Source: Armatimonadota bacterium
GTDB taxonomy: Bacteria > Bacillota > Desulfotomaculia > Desulfotomaculales > Nap2-2B
Reading direction: 5' to 3'
NCBI GenBank assembly: GCA_023511535.1
Contig: JAIMBK010000015.1
Location: forward strand, 1-50,193
Length of the DNA stretch: 50,193 nt
Shown here in pieces: positions 15,677 through 23,881 of this stretch (position 1 is its first letter; every line of letters begins with the position of its first letter). The position numbers and the translations under genes were made by a program. A model generated the notes under the pieces. The model saw only the letters and a list, made by a program, of their open reading frames with translations. It searched no databases and was not told the origin of the DNA.

Positions 15677-17500
15677 CTAATTCCTGTTTTCTTCGGCCTT
15701 TTTCCTGCCGTACGGCGTCAGCCTGTACCGGGAAATTTTCCGGTAAATGGTAGCCCTGCTGATGCCCAACACTCTGGCCGCCAGTTGTTTGCCTTCCTCC
15801 GTCCAGCCGAAGTGGTCCAGAGCGGCGGCGATGGCCTGTTTTTCCATCTGTTCGATCGTCTGCCAGCGGCCGGGGGCAGGGGCGGAAAAGACCCCGGTGC
15901 CCTTTGGCTTGCTTTCCCGGACGGACGGCGGCAGACTGGCCAGGCTGATCAAGTCCCCTTCCTCGATGTTCATGGCGTACTCCACGGCATTAATCAATTC
16001 CCGCACGTTCCCGGGCCAGGCGTAACTCAGGCAGCAATCCTGCGCCTGCTTTTGATACCCCCGGACGTTTTTGCCGAGCAAACGGTTATAGTGCCGCCGG
16101 TAGTGGTCCAGCAGCAGCAGGATGTCTTCGGGCCGCTCCCGCAGGGGCGGGATGACCAGCGGGATCACGCTCAAGCGGTAGTACAGGTCGTCCCGGAAAT
16201 GGCCGTTGGCAATGGCTTCTTCCAGGTTGTTATTGGTCGCGGCGATGATCCGGATGTCCACCGGAATCACCCGGCTGCCGCCCACCCGTTCAATCTGCCG
16301 TTCCTGCAGAACGCGCAGCAGCTTGGCCTGCAGGTATAAAGACATATTGCCGATTTCATCCAGGAAAACCGTCCCCTGGCCGGCCAGTTCGAATTTACCC
16401 GGCTTGCCCCCCCGCCGGGCGCCCGTGAAGGCTCCCTCTTCGTAGCCGAACAGTTCGCTTTCCAGCAGGGTTTCCGGAATGGCGCCGCAGTTAATGGCCA
16501 CGAAGGGCCGGGCGTGCCGGGGGCTGGCGCTGTGAATGGCCCGGGCGAAAATTTCTTTGCCGGTGCCGCTTTCCCCTAAAATCAGCACGGTGGAATTGCC
16601 GCCGGCAATTTTGGCCGCCCGCGCTTTCAGTTCCCGGATGGCGGGGCTTTGCCCGATAATTTCTTCAAAGGTAATCACTTTCTGGGCGCTCATGATTTCG
16701 TAGGCCAGTTTGCTGGTCTCTTTAAAATCCCGCGCCGTGACCACGATTCCGGCCTGCTTCCCCCGGCTGTCGATGATGGGCCGCGCCGTCACCAGCAGAT
16801 GCAGTTTTTTACCGTGCACCCCGGCAAAAAATTCCCGGGGGGCAAACTCTTCCTCCCCCCTGGTCAGTTCTGCCAAAGGAAGACCGGTAATGTATTCCTC
16901 CAGGCGGCGGTTGATGATTTCCTCCCGGGGCAGGCCGAACATGCGCTCTGCGGAAAGGTTAAAGTTGGTCACCACCCCTTCGTGGTTTACGGCAATGACG
17001 CTTTCGTCGACCGAGTTGATGACCGCATTCAACTGATTGGCCACGATCATCTTTTCGGTCATGACCTCTTTTTCCAGTACCTTGGCACCGATTAAATCGG
17101 CCATCCGCCCGATAAACTCGATAAAAGAGGCGGCGCGGGCGCAAAGGGTGGCTTTTTGCTCTTCGCTGAAAGCAATCAGGCTGATGTTGCCGATGACCTC
17201 CCCGCCGGCGATGATGGGATAGACGATGGAGGCTTTATAAAAACAGGCGCCTGTCAGCGGGCAGGACAGGCAAATTTTATGGTAGCCCGCCTCGCTGATC
17301 AGGATCGGTTCTTTGTTTTCCAGCACGTGCTTGTTCACAAAGCCCCTTAAAAGGCGGGAACCCACGTCGTTTCTGACTTTGCCGGTGCCGGCGACGCGGA
17401 CCAGGTCCGTATCGATAATTTCCACTTCCACCCCGATGGCGGCGGCAATCGCCTCGGCCACCCGCTGGCTGTCCTCGCTGACCAGGTCGAGTCTGGACAT
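15677..17500 (-). CDS. Sigma-54-dependent transcriptional activator with Cys-containing sensor and PAS domains (607 aa)
   Basis: A bacterial enhancer-binding protein. An N-terminal sensor of about 140 residues contains CLSCPLTGAC (Cys77, 80, 86), possibly a redox or metal-binding site. A PAS-like domain covers about 155-265 (INSVDESVIAVNHEGVV). The AAA+ domain (about 280-510) has Walker A GESGTGKE (309-316), the sigma-54 contact loop GAFTGA (356-361), Walker B VFLDEIGNM and the arginine-finger region YRLSVIPL. A Fis-type helix-turn-helix (AARVLGISRATIYRKI) ends the protein. The start is ATG 17500 with GGGGAG upstream. It lies just upstream of the kor operon with its -24/-12 promoter and is probably its regulator. 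The effector is unknown. Confidence 0.9.
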   Translation of the reverse strand: MSRLDLVSEDSQRVAEAIAAAIGVEVEIIDTDLVRVAGTGKVRNDVGSRLLRGFVNKHVLENKEPILISEAGYHKICLSCPLTGACFYKASIVYPIIAGGEVIGNISLIAFSEEQKATLCARAASFIEFIGRMADLIGAKVLEKEVMTEKMIVANQLNAVINSVDESVIAVNHEGVVTNFNLSAERMFGLPREEIINRRLEEYITGLPLAELTRGEEEFAPREFFAGVHGKKLHLLVTARPIIDSRGKQAGIVVTARDFKETSKLAYEIMSAQKVITFEEIIGQSPAIRELKARAAKIAGGNSTVLILGESGTGKEIFARAIHSASPRHARPFVAINCGAIPETLLESELFGYEEGAFTGARRGGKPGKFELAGQGTVFLDEIGNMSLYLQAKLLRVLQERQIERVGGSRVIPVDIRIIAATNNNLEEAIANGHFRDDLYYRLSVIPLVIPPLRERPEDILLLLDHYRRHYNRLLGKNVRGYQKQAQDCCLSYAWPGNVRELINAVEYAMNIEEGDLISLASLPPSVRESKPKGTGVFSAPAPGRWQTIEQMEKQAIAAALDHFGWTEEGKQLAARVLGISRATIYRKISRYRLTPYGRKKAEENRN

Positions 17501-17539
17501 GTTGAAAAAATCTCCCCAAAATAGCGTATCTATGCAGTT

Positions 17540-17568
17540 CCCTTTGTGCCTTTGTGCCTCTATGCCTT
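17540..17568 (-). repeat. Low-complexity spacer words, family B (after truA)
   Basis: The + strand reads CCTTTGTGCCTTTGTGCC then TCTATGCC; the transcript would carry AAGGCA/CACAAAGG words. The same words recur at 18411, 26552, 31561, 41291-41449 and 45732-45838, always outside genes. This copy lies in the leader of the activator gene. Confidence 0.65.
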
Positions 17569-17575
17569 AATTTCT

Positions 17576-17584
17576 ATTGTAACA
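17576..17584 (-). promoter_or_regulatory. Candidate extended -10 promoter for the activator gene
   Basis: The - strand reads TGTTACAAT (17584-17576), an extended -10 with TACAAT matching 5 of 6 consensus bases. The -35 is poor. Transcription would start near 17569, about 70 bases before ATG 17500, so the activator could be expressed apart from truA. Confidence 0.4.
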
Positions 17585-17634
17585 CTGCTTGCGTTTTTCG
17601 GCCATGGTTACTTTGACCAGCCCGCCGGATTTAA

Positions 17635-18381
17635 TTAATCGTATTCCACGTTGACCAGGCACAGGCCCCGGGCCGGAACGGTGGGGCCGGCCCGCGCCCG
17701 TTCCCCGGCTTCCAGAATCGCTTTGATTTCCTCCGGCGGGCGTTTCCCCAGACCGATTTCGACCAGCGTACCCACCATGATCCGGACCATGTTATAAAGA
17801 AAACCGTCACCCCGGAAAGTGAAAAAAATCAATTCCTCCGTGCGGGTCACTTCCGCCTCGAAAAGGGTGCGCACGGTGGTTTTGGTGTCGGCCCCGGCGG
17901 CCTGAAAAGAGGCAAAATCATGCCTTCCCCGCAGGTACCGGGCGGCGGCGGCCATGGCCTCCAGATCCAGAAAGCGGGGCTCAAAATGGCTGTAGCGCCG
18001 CCAGAACGGCGAGGGAATCCGGGCGTTGAAGATGGTGTACCGGTAGGTTTTCGCCCGCGCGCTAAAACGGGCGTGAAAACCGGGCGGGACCTCCTCCGCG
18101 TGGACGGCCGCCACGTCTTCCGGCAGCACACCATTTAGGGCCAGAGGAATCCTGTCTGCGGGAATAGCCCAGGCGCCGGGGTCAAAATTAACCACCTGGC
18201 CCAGGGCGTGTACGCCGGCGTCCGTGCGCGCCGCCCCGGTCACCCTGATTTCCCGCCCGGCCAGGCGGCACAGGCACTTTTCCAGAACTCCCTGAACCGT
18301 CGGCAGGCCGGTCCCCCGCTGCTCTTGAAAACCGTGATAATTTGTGCCGTCGTAGGCCAGCGTCAGCTTCACATTCCGCAT
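17635..18381 (-). CDS. truA: tRNA pseudouridine(38-40) synthase TruA (248 aa)
   Basis: Converts U38-U40 of the tRNA anticodon arm to pseudouridine. The N-terminus [14 protein letters not shown], the catalytic loop [14 protein letters not shown] with Asp54 as nucleophile, the RYSHFEP region, and the C-terminal [16 protein letters not shown] and [10 protein letters not shown] are all as in the family, and the length is normal. ATG 18381 has only a weak ribosome-binding site. As in many Firmicutes it follows ecfT, but rplM and rpsI, which commonly come next, are absent and the sigma-54 activator follows instead. Confidence 0.95.
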   Translation of the reverse strand: MRNVKLTLAYDGTNYHGFQEQRGTGLPTVQGVLEKCLCRLAGREIRVTGAARTDAGVHALGQVVNFDPGAWAIPADRIPLALNGVLPEDVAAVHAEEVPPGFHARFSARAKTYRYTIFNARIPSPFWRRYSHFEPRFLDLEAMAAAARYLRGRHDFASFQAAGADTKTTVRTLFEAEVTRTEELIFFTFRGDGFLYNMVRIMVGTLVEIGLGKRPPEEIKAILEAGERARAGPTVPARGLCLVNVEYD

Positions 18382-18410
18382 TAGAAAACCAACCGCTCTA
18401 AATTAGTGAT

Positions 18411-18437
18411 CAGGTACAAAGTTGCAGGCACAAAGGC
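18411..18437 (+). repeat. Low-complexity spacer words, family B (ecfT-truA gap)
   Basis: The + strand reads GGTACAAAGTTGCAGGCACAAAGG, the opposite orientation to the copy at 17540-17568. The two therefore flank truA as inverted words. Confidence 0.55.
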
Positions 18438-18501
18438 GCGGGAAGGCAGAAAAAAGGAAATCCCATCCCCGCCGGAAAAACAGCGAAAGCGGAGGCTTAA
18501 A

Positions 18502-19296
18502 TCAGGCCCGGAAGAACACAACCAGGGCAAAAACGGCGGCGGTAAACCCGGCGGCCGCCAAATCCCGCCACGCGAAACGCAAAGGGTGCAGGCGGGTGCG
18601 TTTGGCGCCCACCCGGTAACCGCGCGCTTCCATGGCCGCGGCCAACTCCTCCGCCCGCCCGAATGTACCGGCAAAAAGGGGGACGAGCAGCGGGATTGTT
18701 TTCGCCAGACGCTCCCAGGGCCACCCGGAATTAAAATCAACCCCCCGCGCCTGCTGGGCTTTTTTAATGGTGAGGGCCTCCCGCAAAAGGACGGGCAAAA
18801 AACGGATGGCCACCGTCATCATCATGGCCAGCTCCGGAGCGTTCACGCCGAGACGCGCAACCGGCGCCAGCAGCCTTTCCACCGCCGCGGTCAGGTCCAG
18901 GGGAGAGGTGGTTAAGGTAAGCAGCGAGGAAACCGCAATAATGAGGGTCAGCCGCCAGAAAAGCAGGCCGCCCAGAACGGCGCCTTCCTTTGTAGCCTGA
19001 AAAATACCGGCCCGCAAAAAAGCTTCCCCGGGCGTAAAAAAAACCTGTAAAAGAAAAGTCAACACGAGAATAAACCAGAAGGGCCGCAAAGTCTGGAAAA
19101 TGATCCGCCAGGGAAGGCCCGCTAAAACGATCAAAAAGGCAGTCAGCAAGGTCAACAGGACGTAAAAAGGCCAGTGCCCGGCCAGCAATACCGCCGGAAT
19201 AAAGGTCAAAAGGCAAAAAATCTTGGCCCGTGGATCAAGCCGGTGCAGAATGGATTTACCCGGTATGTATTGGCCGAAAACGATGTTTTCCACCAT
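18502..19296 (-). CDS. ecfT: Energy-coupling factor transporter transmembrane protein EcfT (264 aa)
   Basis: The membrane scaffold that joins the two ATPases to interchangeable substrate-binding S components for vitamin or metal uptake. It has about six hydrophobic segments and the two cytoplasmic coupling motifs AQQARGVDF and AMEARGYR, where the Ala-Arg-Gly triplets contact EcfA. HRLDPRAKI near the N-terminus is also typical. Length is normal. ATG 19296 is 12 bp beyond ecfA2, so it is cotranscribed. No S component is encoded here, as usual for group II ECF modules. Confidence 0.93.
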   Translation of the reverse strand: MVENIVFGQYIPGKSILHRLDPRAKIFCLLTFIPAVLLAGHWPFYVLLTLLTAFLIVLAGLPWRIIFQTLRPFWFILVLTFLLQVFFTPGEAFLRAGIFQATKEGAVLGGLLFWRLTLIIAVSSLLTLTTSPLDLTAAVERLLAPVARLGVNAPELAMMMTVAIRFLPVLLREALTIKKAQQARGVDFNSGWPWERLAKTIPLLVPLFAGTFGRAEELAAAMEARGYRVGAKRTRLHPLRFAWRDLAAAGFTAAVFALVVFFRA

Positions 19297-19308
19297 GGTT
19301 CACCGCAT

Positions 19309-20199
19309 TTATCTAAAATCAGGCCATCTTTTCCTTATTTCCGCCGCCGCCTCGTTTATTCTTTCCTCCGCTTCCGGCAGGGTCAGCGCCACCCCCTTAA
19401 TCCCCAGCCGCCTCAAGATCTCGGCCGGCACGGGGAGCCTTAGCCCGATTTCCAGCAGGGGCCCGGGATCGCCGAACACCTCCCGCGGAGTTCCCTCCCG
19501 GAAAATCCTTCCTTCTTTCAAAATGACAATCCGGTCGGCCAGGAGGGCGGCGTTGTCCATATCATGCGTGATCAACACAATGGTTTTTCCCCGGCGCTGC
19601 TGAAGGTCCTTGAAAACTCCTAGCAGCCGGCGGCGCCCCCGGGGATCGAGACCGGCGGCCGGCTCATCCAGGACCAGCACCGCCGGGTCAATGGCCAGGA
19701 TGCCGGCCAGAGCCGCCCGCCGCCGCTGCCCCTGGCTTAACGCAAAAGGGGAGCGCTCCTTTGCCTCCCGCGGGTCCAGACCCACCATTTCCAGGGCCGC
19801 CGCCGCCCTTTTCTCCACCTCTTCCGCGGCCAGACGCAGGTTGCGCGGCCCGAAAGCCACGTCGTCGAAAACGGTCTCCGCGAACAACTGCTGTTCCGGG
19901 TATTGAAAGGCCAGCCCGACCAGCTGCCACAACCGCCGGCGAAAATTCTTCTCCCGCGTGTCGCGGCCGGCTACGCGCACAATCCCGGCCGTCGGCAGCA
20001 GGAGTCCGTTAAAATGCTGGGCCAGGGTGGATTTGCCGGAGCCGGTGGGCCCGGCCAGAACCAAAAATTCTCCCTTTTTAACGGAAAGGGAGACATCACG
20101 AAGGGCGGCAGCGGCCAGGGGAGTGCCCGCCGCATAAACGTGGGTGAGGCCCTCCACCCGGATTATTTCCTGATTGTTGTACTTCACACTCCCGGGCAT
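19309..20199 (-). CDS. ecfA2: Energy-coupling factor transporter ATP-binding protein EcfA2 (296 aa)
   Basis: One of two ABC ATPases driving EcfT. Walker A GPTGSGKST, the Q-loop FQYPEQQLF, Walker B VLVLDEPAAGLDP and the switch His in VLITHDMD are intact. The signature reads LSQGQ (Gln156) instead of LSGGQ. The C-terminal extension of about 70 residues is typical of the family. ATG 20199 has GGGGAG only about 3 bases upstream, so the GTG four codons in is an alternative start. It is separated from ecfA1 by the hicBA pair, which is unusual. Confidence 0.92.
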   Translation of the reverse strand: MPGSVKYNNQEIIRVEGLTHVYAAGTPLAAAALRDVSLSVKKGEFLVLAGPTGSGKSTLAQHFNGLLLPTAGIVRVAGRDTREKNFRRRLWQLVGLAFQYPEQQLFAETVFDDVAFGPRNLRLAAEEVEKRAAAALEMVGLDPREAKERSPFALSQGQRRRAALAGILAIDPAVLVLDEPAAGLDPRGRRRLLGVFKDLQQRRGKTIVLITHDMDNAALLADRIVILKEGRIFREGTPREVFGDPGPLLEIGLRLPVPAEILRRLGIKGVALTLPEAEERINEAAAEIRKRWPDFR

Positions 20200-20227
20200 A
20201 ACTCCCCAACTTTAACGTAATTGCTGA

Positions 20228-20461
20228 TCATGTTCCCCTAAGCCATCTTTCGAAATCTTCTTCGCTAATCCCGGCCCGCTTTACCAGCGCCTTCACTAAA
20301 ACAGGCCACGCTGCCTGACTGGGATGTAAATCAAAAGTAAATTTGTGTCCTCCACGATTCAGGCAGGCATGCCTGGAACCCTTTATCCGGACGATCTTCA
20401 CATCAAAATCTTGCAACAATTGGATGACCTGACGATACTTTAGTTCCGGATACTTATGCAT
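20228..20461 (-). CDS. hicA: HicA-type toxin, putative mRNA interferase (77 aa)
   Basis: A small basic double-stranded-RNA-binding-like protein of the HicA/YcfA family. It begins with a helix (KYRQVIQLLQDF) and has the family core VRIKGSRHACLNRGG, with the His after Ser-Arg in the place of the catalytic His of HicA. It ends with AGISEEDFERWL. Expected activity is cleavage of mRNA unless bound by its antitoxin. ATG 20461 overlaps the stop of the preceding hicB-like gene by 8 bp, so translation is coupled. The order antitoxin-toxin is the reverse of classical hicAB but common in this family. Confidence 0.78.
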   Translation of the reverse strand: MHKYPELKYRQVIQLLQDFDVKIVRIKGSRHACLNRGGHKFTFDLHPSQAAWPVLVKALVKRAGISEEDFERWLRGT

Positions 20462-20696
20462 TGCTAACCTCGAAAGTCTCGTAAAAAACGTTTTGGAACC
20501 GGGCTAATTCCTCTGGACCGAAGACTTCCAAATGGAATTTGACTGCTTCTTTTAGACGATTTCTCGTTTCTTCCAAAGTCTTGCCCTGGACAACCACGTC
20601 TACCTCTAAACATTCTCCCAGAAAGCCCTCCGCTAAAGGAGTATATTTGCCGGTGAACTTCAGGACGGGTAGTTGGTGCACGCGATCGTTTACCAT
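20454..20696 (-). CDS. hicB: HicB-like antitoxin (80 aa)
   Basis: Short HicB-family protein with the partial RNase H-like fold: YTPLAEGFLGECLEVDVVVQ, then GKTLEETRNRLKEAVKFHLE, the pattern of HicB antitoxins. No DNA-binding domain follows, so autorepression is doubtful. ATG 20696 has GGGGG 8 bases upstream. It is 21 bp beyond ecfA1 and overlaps hicA by 8 bp. The pair sits inside an otherwise conserved ecfA1-ecfA2-ecfT run and would share its transcript. Confidence 0.72.
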   Translation of the reverse strand: MVNDRVHQLPVLKFTGKYTPLAEGFLGECLEVDVVVQGKTLEETRNRLKEAVKFHLEVFGPEELARFQNVFYETFEVSNA

Positions 20697-20717
20697 CTTC
20701 AGACCCCCTTGCCGGTA

Positions 20718-21593
20718 TTATATCATATTCTGGTTGAGAAAGGGATTTCGCCCCAATATTCTCCGCAATTGAGCGACCAGATCGTCCAGAGTCAAGATCT
20801 CCGGTGAAAGCGGCCAGCCCGCTGCGCGCAGCCGCCGGGCCAGTTCCGCCGGGGCGGGCGGCTCCAGACCGCACGCGGTCAAAAGCTCCGGACGGGCGAA
20901 AAGTTCCGCCGGCGCCCCTAAAAAAACAAGCCTGCCCTTATCCAGCACCCATACTTTGGCGGCCAGGGCAGCCTCTTCCATAAACTGCGTGATCAAAATA
21001 AGGGTAATCTTTTCGCCCCTGTTCAGGCGGAGCAAAGTGTTCAAAATTTCCTCCCGGCCGGCCGGGTCCAGCATGGCGGTAGGTTCGTCGCAGACCAGGC
21101 AGCCCGGCTGCATGGCCAGGGCACAGGCAATGGCCAGACGCTGCTTTTGCCCCCCTGACAAAAAATGCGGGGGGACGGTACGCAGCCGCTCAAGCCCCGC
21201 CGCCTTAAGGGCCGCGTCCACGCGCCCGGCGATCAGTTCCGGCGGCAGGCCAAGATTTTCCGGACCAAAAGCAACGTCTTCCTCCACGGTGGCAGCCACG
21301 ATCTGATTGTCCGGATTTTGAAAAATCATCGCCACTTCCCGCCGGATGGCCGGGAGGTTTTCCGGGCGGCGCGTGTCCAGGCCGTTTATCATTACGCAGC
21401 CGGCAACGGGAAGCAAGAGGGCGTTTAAGTGGCGGGCCAGGGTAGATTTGCCGGAGCCGTTCGCCCCGATGACGGCGATGAACTCGCCCCGGGCGACACC
21501 GGCGTTGATCCCGTCCAAAGCAACCTTCTCCCCGGGCTCGCCCCGGTTATAAACATATCTTAAATTATCTATGGCAATATAGTAATCATCCAC
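20718..21593 (-). CDS. ecfA1: Energy-coupling factor transporter ATP-binding protein EcfA1 (291 aa)
   Basis: Second ABC ATPase of the ECF module. Walker A GANGSGKST (residues 43-51), Q-loop IFQNPDNQIV, signature LSGGQKQR and Walker B CLVCDEPTAMLDP are intact. The switch-loop His is replaced by Gln203 (LILITQFMEEA). GTG 21593 is preferred because AAGGA lies about 7 bases upstream and the product then starts like its relatives. Earlier in-frame starts would run into rplQ. It is 49 bp after rplQ and likely part of the alpha-operon transcript. Confidence 0.93.
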   Translation of the reverse strand: MDDYYIAIDNLRYVYNRGEPGEKVALDGINAGVARGEFIAVIGANGSGKSTLARHLNALLLPVAGCVMINGLDTRRPENLPAIRREVAMIFQNPDNQIVAATVEEDVAFGPENLGLPPELIAGRVDAALKAAGLERLRTVPPHFLSGGQKQRLAIACALAMQPGCLVCDEPTAMLDPAGREEILNTLLRLNRGEKITLILITQFMEEAALAAKVWVLDKGRLVFLGAPAELFARPELLTACGLEPPAPAELARRLRAAGWPLSPEILTLDDLVAQLRRILGRNPFLNQNMI

Positions 21594-21642
21594 TGCCGAT
21601 CCTTGCAAAGGTAGTTTTGCGGCTGAAGATGAAAACCAGATC

Positions 21643-21981
21643 CTAAACCAGTTCAACCAGAGCCAGCGGGGCTCCGTCACCGCGCCGGTATCCCGCCTTT
21701 GTCACCCGCGTATACCCGCCGGGGCGTTCCCGGTACCGGTCGCCCAGCTCATTAAAAAGCCGGCGCACCACGTCTTCGTCGAAAATATAGGCCAGGGCCT
21801 GCCGCCGGGAGGCCAGGTCGCCCTGTTTGGCCAGAGTAATCATTTTATCGGTGAGTCTTTTGATCTCCTTTGCCCTGGTTTCCGTGGTGACGATGCGGTT
21901 GTCGCGCAATAAAGAAGTCACCAGATTTCTTAACATGGCCCGGCGATGGCCGCTCAACCGCCTCAACTTTCGGTAACCCAT
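21643..21981 (-). CDS. rplQ: 50S ribosomal protein L17 (112 aa)
   Basis: Large-subunit protein near the peptide exit tunnel. [20 protein letters not shown] and the C-terminal [17 protein letters not shown] match the bacterial L17 family at normal length. ATG 21981 is chosen because GAGGGGG lies 8 bases upstream; a TTG five codons earlier is inside that signal. Last ribosomal gene of the alpha operon, 87 bp after rpoA, with a family A repeat in the gap. Confidence 0.97.
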   Translation of the reverse strand: MGYRKLRRLSGHRRAMLRNLVTSLLRDNRIVTTETRAKEIKRLTDKMITLAKQGDLASRRQALAYIFDEDVVRRLFNELGDRYRERPGGYTRVTKAGYRRGDGAPLALVELV

Positions 21982-22026
21982 CGTAATCCCCCTCAAAAAT
22001 TCCAGGTTGAATTTGCCTGATCGATT

Positions 22027-22068
22027 TTCGTGATTAATAGCGGGAACGAATATTCCCCATGGGACTCC
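22027..22068 (-). repeat. Dispersed intergenic repeat, family A, copy 2 (rpoA-rplQ gap)
   Basis: The + strand reads GGGAACGAATATTCCCCATGGGACTCC, close to copy 4 at 38571-38600. On the transcript GAGGAG begins inside the rpoA stop TGA and is followed by a 4-base spacer and ATG. The ATTTTCGTGATTAATAGC flank also matches copy 4. The frame after the ATG ends after 8 codons. Confidence 0.7.
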
Positions 22069-23016
22069 TCAGTCATCGTTCTTCCGCAAGGAAAGCCCCA
22101 ATTCGTTTAATTTTTTAATAACCTCTTCGAGAGATTTTTTCCCGAGGTTGCGCACTTTCATCATGTCTTCCTCGTTGCGCTGAATCAGTTCTTCCACCGT
22201 GTTAATGCCGGCACGCTTTAAACAGTTGTAGGACCGGACGGACAGATCCAGCTCTTCAATGCTCATTTCCAAAAGCCGGTTCTTTTGCTCTTCTTCTTTT
22301 TCCACCATAATTTCCACGTTGTTGGCGGCTTCCGTCAGCCCTACAAACAGCTGGAGGTGCTCGCCCAGAATTTTGGCTGAAAGGCTGGCCGCCTCGTCGG
22401 GACGGATGCTTCCATTCGTCCAGATTTCCAGCGTCAATTTATCGTAATCGGTGCGCTGGCCCACCCGGGTGTTTTCCACCGTAAAATTAACTTTCCGGAC
22501 CGGTGAAAAAATAGAATCCACGGGAATTAAACCGATAATATGCTCGCCTTTTTTGTTCCTTTCCGCAGGGACGTAACCGCGTCCCTTCGCGGCCGTCATT
22601 TCCATGAAAAGGCGCCCGCCGTCGGCCAGGGTGGCGATATGCAAATCCGGGTTTAAGATTTCCACGTCTGCATCGTGGATAATGTCGCCGGCCCTGACGA
22701 CCCCTTCCCCTTTGGCTTCGATGCGCAAGATTTTTTCTTCGTCCGTATACATTTTCAGGCATAAACTTTTTAGATTGAGAATGATTTCCGTAACGTCCTC
22801 GACCACTCCGGGAACAGTTGAAAACTCGTGCAGCACGCCGTCGATCTTCACCGCGGTAATGGCCGCTCCCGGAAGGGAAGAAAGCAAAATCCGGCGCATC
22901 GAATTACCCATGGTGATCCCGTAGCCCCTTTCCAGGGGCTCGATTACAAACTTTGCGTAAGTATTGTCCTCGCTCATCTGAACACATTCAATCCGGGGCT
23001 TTTCAATTTCCAACAT
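22069..23016 (-). CDS. rpoA: DNA-directed RNA polymerase subunit alpha (315 aa)
   Basis: Its dimer nucleates RNA polymerase assembly. The N-terminal domain (about 1-230) contains [20 protein letters not shown] and [18 protein letters not shown] short linker leads to the C-terminal domain (about 245-305) that contacts UP elements and activators, with [19 protein letters not shown] and [12 protein letters not shown]. Length is normal. ATG 23016 follows a run of G about 11 bases upstream. It lies between rpsD (a 214-bp structured gap) and rplQ. Confidence 0.98.
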   Translation of the reverse strand: MLEIEKPRIECVQMSEDNTYAKFVIEPLERGYGITMGNSMRRILLSSLPGAAITAVKIDGVLHEFSTVPGVVEDVTEIILNLKSLCLKMYTDEEKILRIEAKGEGVVRAGDIIHDADVEILNPDLHIATLADGGRLFMEMTAAKGRGYVPAERNKKGEHIIGLIPVDSIFSPVRKVNFTVENTRVGQRTDYDKLTLEIWTNGSIRPDEAASLSAKILGEHLQLFVGLTEAANNVEIMVEKEEEQKNRLLEMSIEELDLSVRSYNCLKRAGINTVEELIQRNEEDMMKVRNLGKKSLEEVIKKLNELGLSLRKNDD

Positions 23017-23045
23017 ATACTGACTTACCCCCCCCTTGGAGGTTA

Positions 23046-23228
23046 GAAGCCGGAGGTTGAAGGCCGGTTTTCAACCGGAAACCTGGCCCGCAGCCTCTTC
23101 ACTTCCCCCACGAACTTTTCCGGCTCCCTCTTTTTCGGATGCCGGTCGTCGGAGGCCGGATGCCGGAAAATTTCAGGATTTTCTCTCCGGATTCTGACCC
23201 CTGACCTCCGACGGCTATTCAGGAACCG
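23046..23228. repeat. Structured low-complexity spacer, rpsD-rpoA
   Basis: Two nested inverted repeats fill most of the gap. One centres on CCGGTT-TTC-AACCGG with outer AGGTT/ACCT arms (about 23054-23084). The other pairs GGTCGTCGGAGG (23144-23155) with CCTCCGACGGC (about 23205-23215). The words GAGGTCAGGGGTCAG on the transcript recur in variant form at 33606-33638. No ORF is present. Confidence 0.6.
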
Positions 23229-23230
23229 CC

Positions 23231-23857
23231 CTACTTGGAGTACAGCTCGACAATCAGATGCTCGGCAATGGGAACGTCAATTTGTTCCCGCGTGGGCAGC
23301 GCCAGTACTTTCCCCACGGCGCGCTCCTTGTCGTACTCCAGCCAGGGCGGCGGAACCTGCTCGGCGGCCCGCTCCAGCAACTCCGTCAGCTTCGGGGATT
23401 CCTTGCTTTTTTCCGCCACTTCCACCACGTCCCCGGGGCGAACCAGGAAAGAGGGAATGTTAACCTTGCGCCCGTTCACCAGGAAGTGCCCGTGGCGGAC
23501 CAGCTGCCTAGCTTCCGCGCGCGAAGTAGCCAGCCCCAGCCGGTAAACCACGTTATCCAGCCGCCGTTCGAGAAGGCGCAGGAGATTTTCCCCGGTAATG
23601 CCTTTCATGCGCTCGGCCCGGGCAAAATAATTCCGGAACTGGGTCTCCAGCACTCCGTAAATCCGGCGCGCCTTTTGTTTCTCCCGCAGCTGAATGCCGT
23701 ATTCACTCAGTTTTTTCCGGGTCTGACCGTGGATGCCCGGAGCGTAACTGCGCCGGTCCACGGCGCACTTCTGGGAATAGCAGCGGTCCCCTTTTAAATA
23801 AAGCTTGATGCCTTCGCGACGGCACAGACGGCACGTTGAACCTGTGTATCTGGCCAT
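23231..23857 (-). CDS. rpsD: 30S ribosomal protein S4 (208 aa)
   Basis: Primary 16S rRNA-binding protein of the small subunit. It is the zinc-type (C+) form: Cys9, Cys12, Cys26 and Cys31 ([17 protein letters not shown]). The S4 RNA-binding domain follows with [20 protein letters not shown] and [21 protein letters not shown] 23857 has GGAGGT about 13 bases upstream. It follows rpsK by 24 bp in the alpha operon. Confidence 0.98.
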   Translation of the reverse strand: MARYTGSTCRLCRREGIKLYLKGDRCYSQKCAVDRRSYAPGIHGQTRKKLSEYGIQLREKQKARRIYGVLETQFRNYFARAERMKGITGENLLRLLERRLDNVVYRLGLATSRAEARQLVRHGHFLVNGRKVNIPSFLVRPGDVVEVAEKSKESPKLTELLERAAEQVPPPWLEYDKERAVGKVLALPTREQIDVPIAEHLIVELYSK

Positions 23858-23881
23858 TTACTTTTGAATTACCTCCTCTTA

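Noticed and set aside
18381-18740. 119-codon leftward frame between ecfT and truA
   Set aside because: Mostly a shifted frame of ecfT running into a gap; composition is unlike a real protein and there is no start signal.
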